A stretch of DNA of 64,000 nucleotides from Alteromonas sp. ASW11-130 (GTDB lineage: Bacteria > Pseudomonadota > Gammaproteobacteria > Enterobacterales > Alteromonadaceae). Location: positions 62,001 to 126,000 of the forward strand of contig NZ_JAPFRE010000019.1 in assembly GCF_026183735.1 (NCBI RefSeq). Direction: 5' to 3'. A program made the translations under genes and the position numbers. Shown here in pieces: positions 27,222 to 37,107 of the stretch. The notes beneath the pieces are model-generated. The model was not told the origin of the DNA, searched no databases, and saw only the letters and a program-made list of their open reading frames with translations. Each line of letters starts with the position of its first letter. Positions within the stretch are counted from its first letter, which is position 1.

Positions 27222-27926
27222 ACTAAAAAGCAACTTTTAGTTGCGCCTATATTAACGCTTCTACTAACAGGTTGCGGTGAAAGTCTAGAGGGTAGTGAGC
27301 AGGTTAAGGTTCAACTAGGCAATGTTAACCTTTGTTTAGAAAAGAAATACGCTTCGGACGTATTACCACCGAGGTTATCTGCCATTTCTTCTAAATTAGA
27401 TAATAGCTATGACACAATGCGAGTTGTCTTTAAGCCTGAGGAACTCAGGAATGCCATAGACACTTATGAACCCGACAGTAACGTTATTAATGGCAAAAAA
27501 CGCGTCACTTCCAGAGGGGTTATTTTCTCAAACAAGCGTGCGGTCTCAGGCGTCAGTCAGGCTGGTAAATTGTTGCTAGATAAAACTCGTGGATCATCAG
27601 AGGTCTTTGAATATGACGAGACCAATAAGGCATTTAGAGTTTACTTACATAACAGTCGCACAAGTTGGAGCTTTGTAAGGAGTGACCTATTGCCCGATAA
27701 CATTGATAAATTTACTATTCAAGATTGGGAAATGGCTTATTGCTCAAAGTACCGATATGACAGAACCTTTACCTGCATAGTGCAACGTATTCACGAAGGT
27801 GTTCATTATCAAACCTCAATAGACGAGGAAAATTTTAAGAATTTCGATAAATATGAATCATTCATCCATGAGAAAATTGAACATTGGAAAAGAAATTGTG
27901 AGTTAGCATCAGACCATGCTATCTAA
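27216..27926 (+). CDS. Putative lipoprotein of unknown function
   Basis: 236 residues from the GTG at 27216. From this start the protein has a textbook lipoprotein signal: two lysines, a hydrophobic core and lipobox LTGC with Cys20. An ATG at 27165, inside the tandem repeat, would add 17 residues with acidic Glu-Glu before the signal and is less likely, though annotation tools may choose it. The mature part is hydrophilic with several scattered cysteines (NLCLEKKY, AYCSKYRY, FTCIV, RNCEL). I recognise no family. It is inserted on the plus strand between secA/M23 and lpxC, is AT-richer than its neighbours, and its 5' end is duplicated, which suggests recent acquisition or rearrangement. Confidence 0.75.
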   Translation: MITKKQLLVAPILTLLLTGCGESLEGSEQVKVQLGNVNLCLEKKYASDVLPPRLSAISSKLDNSYDTMRVVFKPEELRNAIDTYEPDSNVINGKKRVTSRGVIFSNKRAVSGVSQAGKLLLDKTRGSSEVFEYDETNKAFRVYLHNSRTSWSFVRSDLLPDNIDKFTIQDWEMAYCSKYRYDRTFTCIVQRIHEGVHYQTSIDEENFKNFDKYESFIHEKIEHWKRNCELASDHAI

Positions 27927-27971
27927 GGAGCATGGTCTATTCTGAATGCCGCTTACAGATTCACGTTCAAT

Positions 27972-27999
27972 AAAAAGCCGCCTTTCAAGGCGGCTTTTT
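27972..27999. terminator. Bidirectional terminator between the lipoprotein gene and lpxC
   Basis: AAAAAGCCGCCTT / AAGGCGGCTTTTT inverted repeat with A-run and T-run on opposite sides, usable by both convergent genes. Its T-run merges directly into the heptamer repeat that follows. Confidence 0.92.
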
Positions 28000-28028
28000 A
28001 CTTTTTACTTTTTACTTTTCACTTTTCA
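27994..28028. repeat. Heptamer tandem repeat (CTTTTTA)n, site 2
   Basis: Five units in a row: three CTTTTTA and two CTTTTCA, between the terminator and the lpxC stop codon (minus strand). Same unit as at 12985 and 54926. Confidence 0.9.
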
Positions 28029-28041
28029 ATAACTTATTCAT

Positions 28042-28953
28042 CTACGCTAAGACGGGTGAAGCGTAACGAATGGGAACTTCATCCTGATTTTCATAAGTGA
28101 CAAATTCCCAGCTATCCTTGTCATTTAAAACAGCGTTCAGAAGTTTATTATTTAAACCATGTCCGCTTTTAAACGCCTTAAGCTCACCAATAATACTGTG
28201 ACCACCCAAGTACAGGTCGCCCACTGCATCGAGAATCTTATGCTTAAGAAATTCATCTTCGTAACGTAAACCTTCGGGGTTCAAAATACGAAACTCATCC
28301 AATGCCACAGCATTTTCCATACTGCCACCTAAAGCCAGATTATTTGCGTTCATGTACTCTAGGTCACGCATGAAGCCAAAAGTTCGCGCCCGGCTTACTT
28401 CATTTACATATGAACAGGAATCAAAATCCATAACCATATGCTGGCGCGTCTGACTGATGACCGGATGATCAAATTCGATACGAAAATCTACACGGAAGCC
28501 ATCATGCGGACGTAATTCCGCCCACTTATCGTCTTCGGTTACTTTTACCGCCTTTTTGATCCGAATAAAACGTTTAGGCGCGTTCAATTCTTCAATTCCG
28601 GCAGATTGTAGTAAAAATACAAACGGACTGGCACTGCCATCCATAATGGGCAGTTCGTTGCTATCAACCTCAACAATAATATTGTCTATACCCAGCCCCG
28701 CTAATGCGGACGCTAAGTGTTCTACGGTGTGAATGCTAACACCATCCTCGTTATTCACACACGTACATAACATGGTATTTCCTACGGCATTAGCGCGCGC
28801 AGGAATATCTACATGAGGGTGCAGGTCGATACGTCTGAACACAATTCCTGTGTTGGCAGGCGCAGGCCGGAGAGTCATGGTGACCTTCTCCCCTTTATGT
28901 AGACCAATTCCAGTTTCTTGAACTGAATGTTTAATTGTACGTTGCTTAATCAT
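28042..28953 (-). CDS. lpxC: UDP-3-O-acyl-N-acetylglucosamine deacetylase LpxC
   Basis: 303-residue zinc deacetylase, the committed step of lipid A synthesis. Zinc ligands are the His in [16 protein letters not shown] (about residue 78) and the His/Asp in [16 protein letters not shown] (about residue 240). Length and start ([20 protein letters not shown]) match E. coli. In relatives the protein level is set by FtsH proteolysis. It follows ftsZ in the minus-strand order but has its own consensus promoter. Confidence 0.98.
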   Translation of the reverse strand: MIKQRTIKHSVQETGIGLHKGEKVTMTLRPAPANTGIVFRRIDLHPHVDIPARANAVGNTMLCTCVNNEDGVSIHTVEHLASALAGLGIDNIIVEVDSNELPIMDGSASPFVFLLQSAGIEELNAPKRFIRIKKAVKVTEDDKWAELRPHDGFRVDFRIEFDHPVISQTRQHMVMDFDSCSYVNEVSRARTFGFMRDLEYMNANNLALGGSMENAVALDEFRILNPEGLRYEDEFLKHKILDAVGDLYLGGHSIIGELKAFKSGHGLNNKLLNAVLNDKDSWEFVTYENQDEVPIRYASPVLA

Positions 28954-28993
28954 TTTGTTTGTTGCTTTTTACCTGTTCCAAAAGCGGCCGCGA

Positions 28994-29022
28994 ATTATAG
29001 TGAGTGATTACCCACTTGTCAA
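28994..29022 (-). promoter_or_regulatory. Consensus sigma-70 promoter of lpxC
   Basis: On the minus strand, TTGACA (29022-29017), a 17-bp spacer, and TATAAT (28999-28994): a 12/12 match to the sigma-70 consensus, about 40 bp before the lpxC ATG. Confidence 0.92.
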
Positions 29023-29105
29023 AAAATTACAATTCTTAGCTAAGTAATGGCAAACCATCAACTTTTGACAACAAAACCGTGTAAAAATTCCTCGTTTTGT
29101 GAATA

Positions 29106-30269
29106 TTAATCAGCTTGCTTGCGTAAAAACGCAGGTATATCTAAGTATTCAAGATCGTTGCCAGGTTGCGCTTCATCTTCAACTTTTAACGCTTGATTAC
29201 CGTCTGTACCCCCTACACTGCGCGATTCGTTAACTGAACTTACCCCGAACTCGCGGGCAGAATTAGTCAAACGCGCACCTTCAGAACTTACTAAAGAAAT
29301 ATCAGGCTTTCGTTCTGCGCCAATACCTGTGGCAACCACTGTTACACGAATCTCATCAGCCAGTTCCATATCGATAACCGTACCCACAACTACCGTCGCA
29401 TTTTCAGAGGCAAATGCTTTAACCGCATTACCCACCGTCTCAAACTCGTCAATCGCAAAATCTGGCCCGCAGGTAATATTTACTAGAATACCACGTGCGC
29501 CTGACAGATCGATGTCTTCAAGTAGGGGACAGGCAATAGCAGACTCGGCCGCTTCTTCCGCGCGGTCTGGACCAGAGGCCGCACCGCTACCCATCATTGC
29601 TGTACCCATTTCAGACATAACTGTTTTAACATCTGCGAAGTCGACATTGATAAGACCCGGACGCGTAATTAGCTCAGCAATACCTTGCACCGCACCGCGC
29701 AACACATCGTTGGCTGCACTGAACGCTTGTAATAGCGGAGTACCAGGGCCCATTACTTTAAGCAGCTTCTCGTTAGGTATAGTGATCAATGAATCAACGT
29801 GCTTAGATAATTCCACGATACCTTGATCAGCAAACGCTGTACGCTTTTTCCCTTCAAACGGGAAAGGCTTGGTAACAACAGCTACCGTAAGAATACCCAT
29901 TTCGCGAGCGATTCTGGCAACTTCAGGCGCAGCACCCGTACCCGTTCCACCGCCCATTCCGGCTGTAATGAACACCATATCAGCCCCGTCGAGTGACTGA
30001 CGAATCGTTTCACGGTCTTCCTGCGCGGCATCGCGTCCGATATTAGGATCCGCGCCAGCGCCTAAACCTTTAGTTACGTTAGAACCTATTTGCAATGTGA
30101 CGTCTGCGCTAGAGCTTCGTAGCACCTGCGCGTCAGTATTAACTGCAATAAACTCTACTCCTTCAATGCTTTGAGACACCATGTGTTCAATTGCATTGCC
30201 GCCACCGCCGCCAACGCCGATGACTTTGATTACGGCTTCTTCGCCGTGACTATCCATTAATTCAAACAT
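29106..30269 (-). CDS. ftsZ: Cell division GTPase FtsZ
   Basis: 387-residue tubulin homologue that forms the Z ring. The tubulin signature [12 protein letters not shown] is near residue 104, [11 protein letters not shown] starts the nucleotide fold, and the T7 synergy loop is [11 protein letters not shown]. The C-terminal tail ends [15 protein letters not shown], the peptide that binds FtsA, ZipA and ZapD. A flexible linker of about 40 residues precedes it. It lies 107 bp after ftsA. Confidence 0.98.
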   Translation of the reverse strand: MFELMDSHGEEAVIKVIGVGGGGGNAIEHMVSQSIEGVEFIAVNTDAQVLRSSSADVTLQIGSNVTKGLGAGADPNIGRDAAQEDRETIRQSLDGADMVFITAGMGGGTGTGAAPEVARIAREMGILTVAVVTKPFPFEGKKRTAFADQGIVELSKHVDSLITIPNEKLLKVMGPGTPLLQAFSAANDVLRGAVQGIAELITRPGLINVDFADVKTVMSEMGTAMMGSGAASGPDRAEEAAESAIACPLLEDIDLSGARGILVNITCGPDFAIDEFETVGNAVKAFASENATVVVGTVIDMELADEIRVTVVATGIGAERKPDISLVSSEGARLTNSAREFGVSSVNESRSVGGTDGNQALKVEDEAQPGNDLEYLDIPAFLRKQAD

Positions 30270-30376
30270 ACTTACTCTCCGGATTTGTACGTCTTACCAC
30301 ACTAAGTCATTTCACAAACTGCCGGTTTGATGCCTCCTTGCTAACCGTTATGTCCTGACTTTAGCGCCCCTAAAAA

Positions 30377-31606
30377 TTAAAATTCACCTTTAAACCAGCT
30401 TTGGACACGGTTGATGAATGAATCGCCGTTTTTCTGCTTGCTGACTTTTTTATTTTCTGTTTGCATCTTTCCATAGTGGAGCAGACCCACTGCGGTAGCA
30501 AAACCAGCGTCATCTGTGTATTCAGACAACCCTTTTACATTTAATGGCTTCCCTACTCTAACAGGCATTTGGAATAATTCTTCAGCAAATTCTACTGCTC
30601 CTTCCATCTTCGCTGTTCCACCCGTTAGTACTAATCCTGCGGCAATCTGTTCTTCAAAACCACTGGCACGAATTTCATCGTGCACTAATTCGAACAGTTC
30701 CTGATAGCGAGGTTCAATCACTTCTGCCAGAGTATGGCGCGACATTGCTCGCGCGGGCCTACCACCTACACTGGGTACCTCGATATTTTCTTCCATACTC
30801 ACCATATCTTTTAATGCGCAGGCGTAATTAACCTTAATATCTTCAGCATTACTAATGGGAGTGCGGAAAATTTTTGCAATATCACTGGTTATCTGATTAC
30901 CGGCTACTGGGATAACGGCGGTATGACGGATTGCACCATCTGTGTAAATAACGATATCCATGGTCCCTCCTCCGATATCCACTACACATACACCTAACTC
31001 ACGCTCATCATCCGTTAACACTGCATAGCTGGAAGCCAATGCTGAAAAAATAATTTGGTCAACATTTAGCTCACAACGTTCAATACATTTTGTCAGATTT
31101 TTCGCCATATCATCAGCACACGTAATAATATGTGCGTCGGCTTCCATTCTTACCCCTGACATGCCAACTGGATTTTTAATCCCTTCCTGCACGTCAATAG
31201 TAAACTCCTGAGGTAACACGTGCAGTAATCTGCGTTCCGCTGCAATTGGCACTGAACGCGCCGCGTGAATAACATTATCCACGTCGTCCTGTGTCACTTC
31301 CTGGTTATTTATCGGCACCATGCCATTTTCATTCTGACATTTAACATGGCGGCCACTGATAGACATAAATACCGACGACACACGACAATCCGCCATCAGC
31401 TCCATCTCGTTTACGGCACGTTGCACAGACTTAACCACTAAATTCAAATCGTTTACGCCGCCCTTATCCATGCCTTTGGCAGCATGGGTACCGACTCCAA
31501 CAATACTGATTTGATCGTCGTTTACCAACTCGCCTACCACCGCCTTAACCTGGCTGGTGCCAATATCAAGCCCTACGATTAAATTACGTTCAGTCGGTTT
31601 CGACAT
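30377..31606 (-). CDS. ftsA: Cell division protein FtsA
   Basis: 409-residue actin-like ATPase that tethers FtsZ to the membrane. Phosphate-binding segments GLDIGTSQVKAVVGE and VVDIGGGTMDIVIYTDG are present, and LTGGTAKMEG gives the adenosine motif. The C-terminus ends in an amphipathic helix (INRVQSWFKGEF), the membrane anchor. I chose the ATG at 31606 (MSKPTERNLIVGLDIG), which matches relatives; the longer frame would run into ftsQ. Translated just after ftsQ. Confidence 0.96.
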   Translation of the reverse strand: MSKPTERNLIVGLDIGTSQVKAVVGELVNDDQISIVGVGTHAAKGMDKGGVNDLNLVVKSVQRAVNEMELMADCRVSSVFMSISGRHVKCQNENGMVPINNQEVTQDDVDNVIHAARSVPIAAERRLLHVLPQEFTIDVQEGIKNPVGMSGVRMEADAHIITCADDMAKNLTKCIERCELNVDQIIFSALASSYAVLTDDERELGVCVVDIGGGTMDIVIYTDGAIRHTAVIPVAGNQITSDIAKIFRTPISNAEDIKVNYACALKDMVSMEENIEVPSVGGRPARAMSRHTLAEVIEPRYQELFELVHDEIRASGFEEQIAAGLVLTGGTAKMEGAVEFAEELFQMPVRVGKPLNVKGLSEYTDDAGFATAVGLLHYGKMQTENKKVSKQKNGDSFINRVQSWFKGEF

Positions 31607-31613
31607 GGTAATA

Positions 31614-32354
31614 CTAACTCTCTTCTTTATTGTTGTTTTCTGTTTCATCAACCCAACCTACTGCCAGGCCTGTGTCATATCTGAGATCTACATAGCGCAC
31701 TTGCTTTGGCTGTTTGGCCAGAAGCGGATAAATATCTACAAATCGCTGTAACCGATCAATAAACTCTTGTCTTCCTAAATTGAGCTGAACATCATTATTC
31801 AGTTCAACCTGCCACGCAAACCGTTCACTTAATGACAATTCGCGTATCGAAATTCCCATTGTGACTAGCAGCGATTGCATAGCGTTATAGCCTTCCAATG
31901 CTGTTTTTTCACTGCCACCTGGGCCAAATAATTTTGGTAAAACTAATCCTTCACCAGCGGCGTTGAACGTCTCCCCGTAAGGATTCAGTAGCATGTCATC
32001 ATTCCATTGGGCTACTGGAATTTGTTCGACCAAATATATTTTCAATTTATTGGGCCATTGCTTGCGCACCGAGGCCCGGTAAATCCAAGGCTGAGCTTCA
32101 ACAAGCTGATAAACTTCATTCACATCCAACGAGAAAAAGCTACCAGGTTGCGATCTGCGTATAAGCTTTTCCAGTTTGACTACATCCACGTGTTTATAGT
32201 CACCGGAAAAATCTACTACCTGCACCGGCATGCGCTGCTCATCTTGCAACCACTCGTACGTTTTAATCCCCGCTGCCACCATACCTGTTAGCACCAGCAG
32301 AAGAAACACCACGCCTGACCAAAATTGCACAGATTTGGTGTTAAGTTTTATCAT
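31614..32354 (-). CDS. ftsQ: Cell division protein FtsQ
   Basis: 246-residue bitopic inner-membrane protein of the FtsQLB complex. A short cytoplasmic part is followed by one transmembrane helix (about residues 12-32), a POTRA domain (VVDFSGDYKHVDVVKLEKLI) and the FtsQ beta domain. The ATG at 32354 overlaps the ddl stop (TAATG), which fixes the start. The frame that opens 21 codons earlier lies within ddl. Confidence 0.95.
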   Translation of the reverse strand: MIKLNTKSVQFWSGVVFLLLVLTGMVAAGIKTYEWLQDEQRMPVQVVDFSGDYKHVDVVKLEKLIRRSQPGSFFSLDVNEVYQLVEAQPWIYRASVRKQWPNKLKIYLVEQIPVAQWNDDMLLNPYGETFNAAGEGLVLPKLFGPGGSEKTALEGYNAMQSLLVTMGISIRELSLSERFAWQVELNNDVQLNLGRQEFIDRLQRFVDIYPLLAKQPKQVRYVDLRYDTGLAVGWVDETENNNKEES

Positions 32355-33325
32355 TAACGCCAGTCCACTTTGTCTGCAGTGGCCTCTGGCATACTGGTTG
32401 CCAATATCGCCATGCATAGCTCGTCAAAATCCAACCCAGCCTGCTTTGCCGCTTTGGGTACCAGACTCTTTTGTGTCATACCTGGTACTGTATTCGCTTC
32501 CAATAAATAAAACTGGCCAAGTTTGTCTTGCATAATATCAACCCGCCCCCAGCCCCGCGCCGATAACGATCTGAATGCTCGGGTGGAAAGCGTTGCCAAT
32601 TCCGCTTCTTTTTCCGAATCCAACCCGCTCGGGCAAAAATATTGCGTTGTATTATCCTGATATTTGGCAGAATAATCATAAAAAGTATGGGGGGTAGACA
32701 TGCGAATAGAAGGTAACGACTGGCCCTGCAGTATACTGACGGTAAATTCGGCACCTTCTATGTATTGCTCTAGCAGGACTTGGTTATCATATTTAAACGC
32801 GTCCTGAATAGCTGCTTCGAGCTGCGCTGCACTTGTCACTCTGGCCATGCCGATACTCGAACCTTCACGAGCGGGCTTGACCATTACCTCATCCCCCAAC
32901 TGACGCATTATAACGCCGCATGATCCAGCTTCAAAGTAGGATTTGTCAGCAATTTGATATTTTGCGGTTGGCAAGTTCAAACATTGCCAAATTTGCTTGG
33001 TATGGATTTTATCCATACACAAGGCTGAGCCCAATACGCCGCTGCCGGTATAGGGGATCTTTAACAGTTCCAATGCCCCTTGTAAGGTGCCATCTTCTCC
33101 CCCACGGCCATGCAACATAATCACCACCCGATCTGTTTTTTCAGTCAGTAACTCGGTGATTGGCTTCTTAGCCGGGTCAAATTCAAACGCATCTACTCCC
33201 TGGCGCTGTAATGCACTAAGTACAGCTTTACCTGAATTGAGTGAAACTTCACGCTCGGCAGACTCGCCGCCAAACATAACGGCTACACGACCATATTCCG
33301 ATGCAGAGTAAGACAGCCAACTCAT
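32354..33325 (-). CDS. ddl: D-alanine--D-alanine ligase
   Basis: 323-residue ATP-grasp enzyme making D-Ala-D-Ala for the peptidoglycan stem. Motifs [33 protein letters not shown] and a late [19 protein letters not shown] are intact. The dcw-linked position corresponds to DdlB of E. coli. Its ATG overlaps the murC stop by 4 bp and its stop overlaps ftsQ by one base. Confidence 0.97.
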   Translation of the reverse strand: MSWLSYSASEYGRVAVMFGGESAEREVSLNSGKAVLSALQRQGVDAFEFDPAKKPITELLTEKTDRVVIMLHGRGGEDGTLQGALELLKIPYTGSGVLGSALCMDKIHTKQIWQCLNLPTAKYQIADKSYFEAGSCGVIMRQLGDEVMVKPAREGSSIGMARVTSAAQLEAAIQDAFKYDNQVLLEQYIEGAEFTVSILQGQSLPSIRMSTPHTFYDYSAKYQDNTTQYFCPSGLDSEKEAELATLSTRAFRSLSARGWGRVDIMQDKLGQFYLLEANTVPGMTQKSLVPKAAKQAGLDFDELCMAILATSMPEATADKVDWR

Positions 33326-34767
33326 TCTGTCTCTCCTCGCAATACTGCAGGTTCTAGTTTACTGGCTGCCAATTGCTGCGCTATCTGCCCAATATTACCC
33401 GCGCCCTGAGTCATCACGATGTCACCATCTTGCACAACATTCGCCAAAATATCGGCTAACTTATTCGGGTTACCAATGTAAATAGGCTCTACCTGTCCCC
33501 GCAGCCGAATTGAACGGCACAAACTCTTACTATCCGCCCCTTCGATGGGGTCTTCGTTTGCCGCATACACATCCAGCATCAGCAACACATCCACCCCCGA
33601 CAACACCTCCACAAAATCTTCGTAGAGGTCTCGCGTACGCGAAAACCGATGTGGCTGATAAATCATAACAAGGCGGTTGTCCGGCCAATTGGCGCGAGCA
33701 GCCGCAATAGTTGCTTTCACTTCTGTAGGGTGGTGGCCATAGTCATCCACCAAAGTGACATTGCCGACTGTTGTAGTAAACTGACCTAACATTTCAAAGC
33801 GGCGACCAATGCCACCAAAGTGCGCTAAGGCTTTAACAATAGCTTCATCATCAATACCTTCTTCGGTTGCGACGGCAATCGCCGCTAATGCATTGAGTAC
33901 ATTATGTTCACCTGTTAAATTCAACGTGACCTGCAAATTGGTATGACCTTTACGAATAACTTCGAACTTTGCCTGGCCAAAGCTTAACGAAACATTAACA
34001 CCCTGCACATCGTTAGACGCGTTGAATCCATAACTGATAATACTGCGGCCAATATCTTCCCGGATAGATTGAATATTCTCATCATCGCCACACACAATAG
34101 CCTGGCCGTAGAACGGCAGATTATGCAGGAACTCAAGATAGGTCTCTTTCATTCTTGAAAAATCACCATCGTAAGTATCCATATGATCCGCTTCGATATT
34201 AGTCACTACCGAAACAATAGGCTGTAAGTGTAGAAAGGAAGCATCACTTTCGTCCGCTTCTGCAATCAAATAAGATCCTCTACCCAATCGCGCGTTCGTT
34301 CCCGCACTATTAAGCAGCCCTCCAATTACGAATGTGGGGTCAAGCCCTGCTTCGGCGAAAATTGTCGCAATTAAACTGGTTGTGGTGGTTTTACCGTGAG
34401 TACCGGCTACCGCGATGCCATGGCGAAAACGCATTAATTCTGCCAGCATTTCGGCACGCCGAATAATGGGAATACGATTTTCCCGGGCAAATTGAATCTC
34501 AGGGTTCTTTTCATTAATAGCGCTAGAAACGACGATCACATCTGCCGCTTCTACATTTACCTGACTATGGCCCTGGTAAATAGTCGCACCCAGCTCTTGA
34601 AGTCGCGTGGTCATGCTATTTTGCTGAATATCAGAACCGGCTACCTTGTAGCCTTCATTCAGAAGAACCTCAGCAATACCGCCCATGCCTGCCCCTCCAA
34701 TGCCAATAAAGAAAATGTTTTTCACCTTCTTTTTCTGGGGATTTTGGAAATCGGCTGCCATAATCAT
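33322..34767 (-). CDS. murC: UDP-N-acetylmuramate--L-alanine ligase MurC
   Basis: 481-residue Mur ligase adding L-Ala to UDP-MurNAc. The N-terminal Rossmann-like motif is [20 protein letters not shown], the ATP loop [14 protein letters not shown] lies near residue 120, and [11 protein letters not shown] is typical of the C-terminal domain. The first ATG overlaps the murG stop (ATGA); a second ATG two codons later is also possible. Confidence 0.97.
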   Translation of the reverse strand: MIMAADFQNPQKKKVKNIFFIGIGGAGMGGIAEVLLNEGYKVAGSDIQQNSMTTRLQELGATIYQGHSQVNVEAADVIVVSSAINEKNPEIQFARENRIPIIRRAEMLAELMRFRHGIAVAGTHGKTTTTSLIATIFAEAGLDPTFVIGGLLNSAGTNARLGRGSYLIAEADESDASFLHLQPIVSVVTNIEADHMDTYDGDFSRMKETYLEFLHNLPFYGQAIVCGDDENIQSIREDIGRSIISYGFNASNDVQGVNVSLSFGQAKFEVIRKGHTNLQVTLNLTGEHNVLNALAAIAVATEEGIDDEAIVKALAHFGGIGRRFEMLGQFTTTVGNVTLVDDYGHHPTEVKATIAAARANWPDNRLVMIYQPHRFSRTRDLYEDFVEVLSGVDVLLMLDVYAANEDPIEGADSKSLCRSIRLRGQVEPIYIGNPNKLADILANVVQDGDIVMTQGAGNIGQIAQQLAASKLEPAVLRGETE

Positions 34768-35837
34768 GCTGCGTTCTCCAAGATAAGTTCACACTCGCGC
34801 ACCACTTTTTCGGTGGCATTTGGCATAGCGTGTTCACGCGCTTGCTTTGCTACTTTTACGCAGGCATCAGGGTCATTTAACCAAAGCTTAACTGCCGCAC
34901 CAAGATTGTCTTCAAGTTGGGCTTGCGGGATCATGACGGCCGCCTGGTGGTCTACCAAAGACAATGCATTGCGGGTTTGATGGTCATCGACAGCATGGGG
35001 AAGGGGAACGAATATTGCCGCTCGGCCAGCTGCGGCCACCTCAGCTACTGTCAATGCGCCAGCTCTACATATAATCATATCCGCCCATTCATACGCACTT
35101 GCCATGTCTTCAATAAATTCTGAAACTTTCACTTCACCTTCGCTATCTTTATATGCTTCACTTACTTCTTCAGCGTTGCCCTTACCGCATTGATGCCAGA
35201 TTGTTAAACCTCGCAATTTTTTGCACGTCTTGGGAACAGTGATGTTTAACGCGCGAGCGCCTAAGCTTCCACCTACCACTAATAATCGCATAGGTTGATT
35301 TACTGACTCTTTTTTGCTGGATGCAACGAATGCCTCCCGTACTGGATTACCCACAGTAACACAACGTTCGGGGGCGTACTTGAATGCCGACTTCACTTCG
35401 TCAAAACCAAGTAATATTTTTCTCGCCAAACGGCCTAACATGCGGTTCGTTAATCCCGCTCTTGCGTTTTGTTCGTGAATTAGCAAGGGAATACCCGCCA
35501 GCCAGCCGGCAACTCCGCCCGGCCCACTCGCATAGCCGCCAAAACCGATAATTAGATTGGGGGAAATACTTTTCACTATTCGTCGTGCAGCCACAATGCT
35601 TTTAATTAAATCGATAACGCCCATGAGCCGCACGAACAGCCCCTTGCCGCGTAATCCCCTCACTTTTACAAAATGAAGCGGAAAACCATTTGCTGGCACG
35701 ACCTGTGCTTCCATTCTTTCTTCTGTTCCCAGCCAGTCAACGTGCCACCCTCTGTCTCGCAACGCATGGGCCACTGCTAAGGCAGGAAAAACATGTCCGC
35801 CGGTTCCGCCAGCCATAATTAAACACTTCTTACTCAT
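34764..35837 (-). CDS. murG: Lipid II synthase MurG (GlcNAc transferase)
   Basis: 357-residue GT-B glycosyltransferase that adds GlcNAc to lipid I on the cytoplasmic face. The N-terminal glycine loop [15 protein letters not shown] is intact, as are [16 protein letters not shown] and the donor-binding [17 protein letters not shown]. It overlaps ftsW by 8 bp and murC by 4 bp. Confidence 0.97.
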   Translation of the reverse strand: MSKKCLIMAGGTGGHVFPALAVAHALRDRGWHVDWLGTEERMEAQVVPANGFPLHFVKVRGLRGKGLFVRLMGVIDLIKSIVAARRIVKSISPNLIIGFGGYASGPGGVAGWLAGIPLLIHEQNARAGLTNRMLGRLARKILLGFDEVKSAFKYAPERCVTVGNPVREAFVASSKKESVNQPMRLLVVGGSLGARALNITVPKTCKKLRGLTIWHQCGKGNAEEVSEAYKDSEGEVKVSEFIEDMASAYEWADMIICRAGALTVAEVAAAGRAAIFVPLPHAVDDHQTRNALSLVDHQAAVMIPQAQLEDNLGAAVKLWLNDPDACVKVAKQAREHAMPNATEKVVRECELILENAA

Positions 35838-37107
35838 GGGAAGCCTCCGCTGACACAGAAGACAACATGGCTTTTAATTTTTGTTTGGCGTCTTTCTGCT
35901 TCTGACGGCGATCACTTTTTGCTTTAATCTTTCGATCAAGGGCCTGCACACCTTCAACCCGTAGTTCAAAATCAATTCTCAGTAAAATCGCCGTCGCAAT
36001 GGTCATAATAATAATACTTGAACCGCCATAGCTGACTAACGGCAAGGTTAATCCCTTGGTCGGTAAGATTCCGGCGCTAGCACCAATATTAACCGCAGTT
36101 TGAAAACTAAACCATAGCCCTATGCTATAGGCCAGATAGCCTTCAAAAGGACGACTTTTTAACAGCGCTTTATTGCCGATTTGTAACGCGCGCATGGCCA
36201 GCCAGAAAGTCAGCATCAATACTGAGACTACACCTATAAAGCCGAGTTCTTCCGCAAGAATCGCCATGACAAAGTCGTTATGTGCTTCAGGTAAAAATTC
36301 TAACTTTTGCAGGCTGTTACCTAACCCTTGACCAAACCAGTTACCACGTCCATAAGCCATAAGCGACTGAGTTAACTGATAACCTGTACCGAAGGGATCG
36401 GCCCAGGGGTCTAGAAACGACGTCACTCTGCGCAAGCGGTACTCTTCGAACACGATGAGGGCTACCACCGCCATTAAGCCTACAAATACCAAAGCGAAGA
36501 ACTGCCAAAGCTTTGCTCCAGCAAGAAATAATAGGCCAATAGTAGTCGCAAACATCACCACGACGGTTCCCAAATCAGGTTGCGCAAGCAGCAAAATTGC
36601 CAGAACAAAAAACACCACCAGCGGCTTGATGAAGCCCTTTAAATTTTCGGTGACTTCTTCATATCTTCGGACCAGATAACCCGCCAGGTAAGCAAAGAAA
36701 AAGAGTTTAGCCGGTTCCGCCGCCTGAATCGTGATAGGCCCAATGACCAACCAGCGCGTACTTCCGTTCACATTGCGTCCGATTAATAAAACAGCGATGA
36801 GTAAACCGATCGCCAGTAATAATAAATAGGGATTACTGAAGTGCCAAAAACGCATGGGTAATTGCAATACGACCATTGCTGCTATTAGCGCAATGATGAT
36901 GTAGATACCATGTTTAATAGCGATATGAAAAGGCGCATCATAGAGTTTCGCCGACACAGGCATTGAAGCAGACGTGACAATTATCAACCCAATCGACATC
37001 AAGGCAAGGGCAACTATCACCAACCCAATATCATAGGGACTATTATGGTCACCCGAACCATGGCGAGCATTGAAAAGTGAAACCAGACTGGTGGCTTTGT
37101 CGCTCAT
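35830..37107 (-). CDS. ftsW: Septal peptidoglycan polymerase FtsW (SEDS)
   Basis: 425-residue SEDS-family protein with ten predicted membrane segments, which polymerises lipid II at the septum together with FtsI. Landmarks are the NGSTRWLVIGPITIQAAEPAK loop, the QPDLGTVVVM segment with the conserved Asp and the periplasmic EAHNDFVMAILAEELGFIG. The C-terminal cytoplasmic tail is lysine-rich and longer than usual (about 50 residues). It sits between murD and murG as in E. coli. Confidence 0.96.
   Translation of the reverse strand: MSDKATSLVSLFNARHGSGDHNSPYDIGLVIVALALMSIGLIIVTSASMPVSAKLYDAPFHIAIKHGIYIIIALIAAMVVLQLPMRFWHFSNPYLLLLAIGLLIAVLLIGRNVNGSTRWLVIGPITIQAAEPAKLFFFAYLAGYLVRRYEEVTENLKGFIKPLVVFFVLAILLLAQPDLGTVVVMFATTIGLLFLAGAKLWQFFALVFVGLMAVVALIVFEEYRLRRVTSFLDPWADPFGTGYQLTQSLMAYGRGNWFGQGLGNSLQKLEFLPEAHNDFVMAILAEELGFIGVVSVLMLTFWLAMRALQIGNKALLKSRPFEGYLAYSIGLWFSFQTAVNIGASAGILPTKGLTLPLVSYGGSSIIIMTIATAILLRIDFELRVEGVQALDRKIKAKSDRRQKQKDAKQKLKAMLSSVSAEASHE

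Noticed and set aside
29329-29826. 165-codon frame opposite ftsZ
   Set aside because: Antisense shadow of a GC-biased conserved gene; Ser/Ala/Pro-rich with no start signal.
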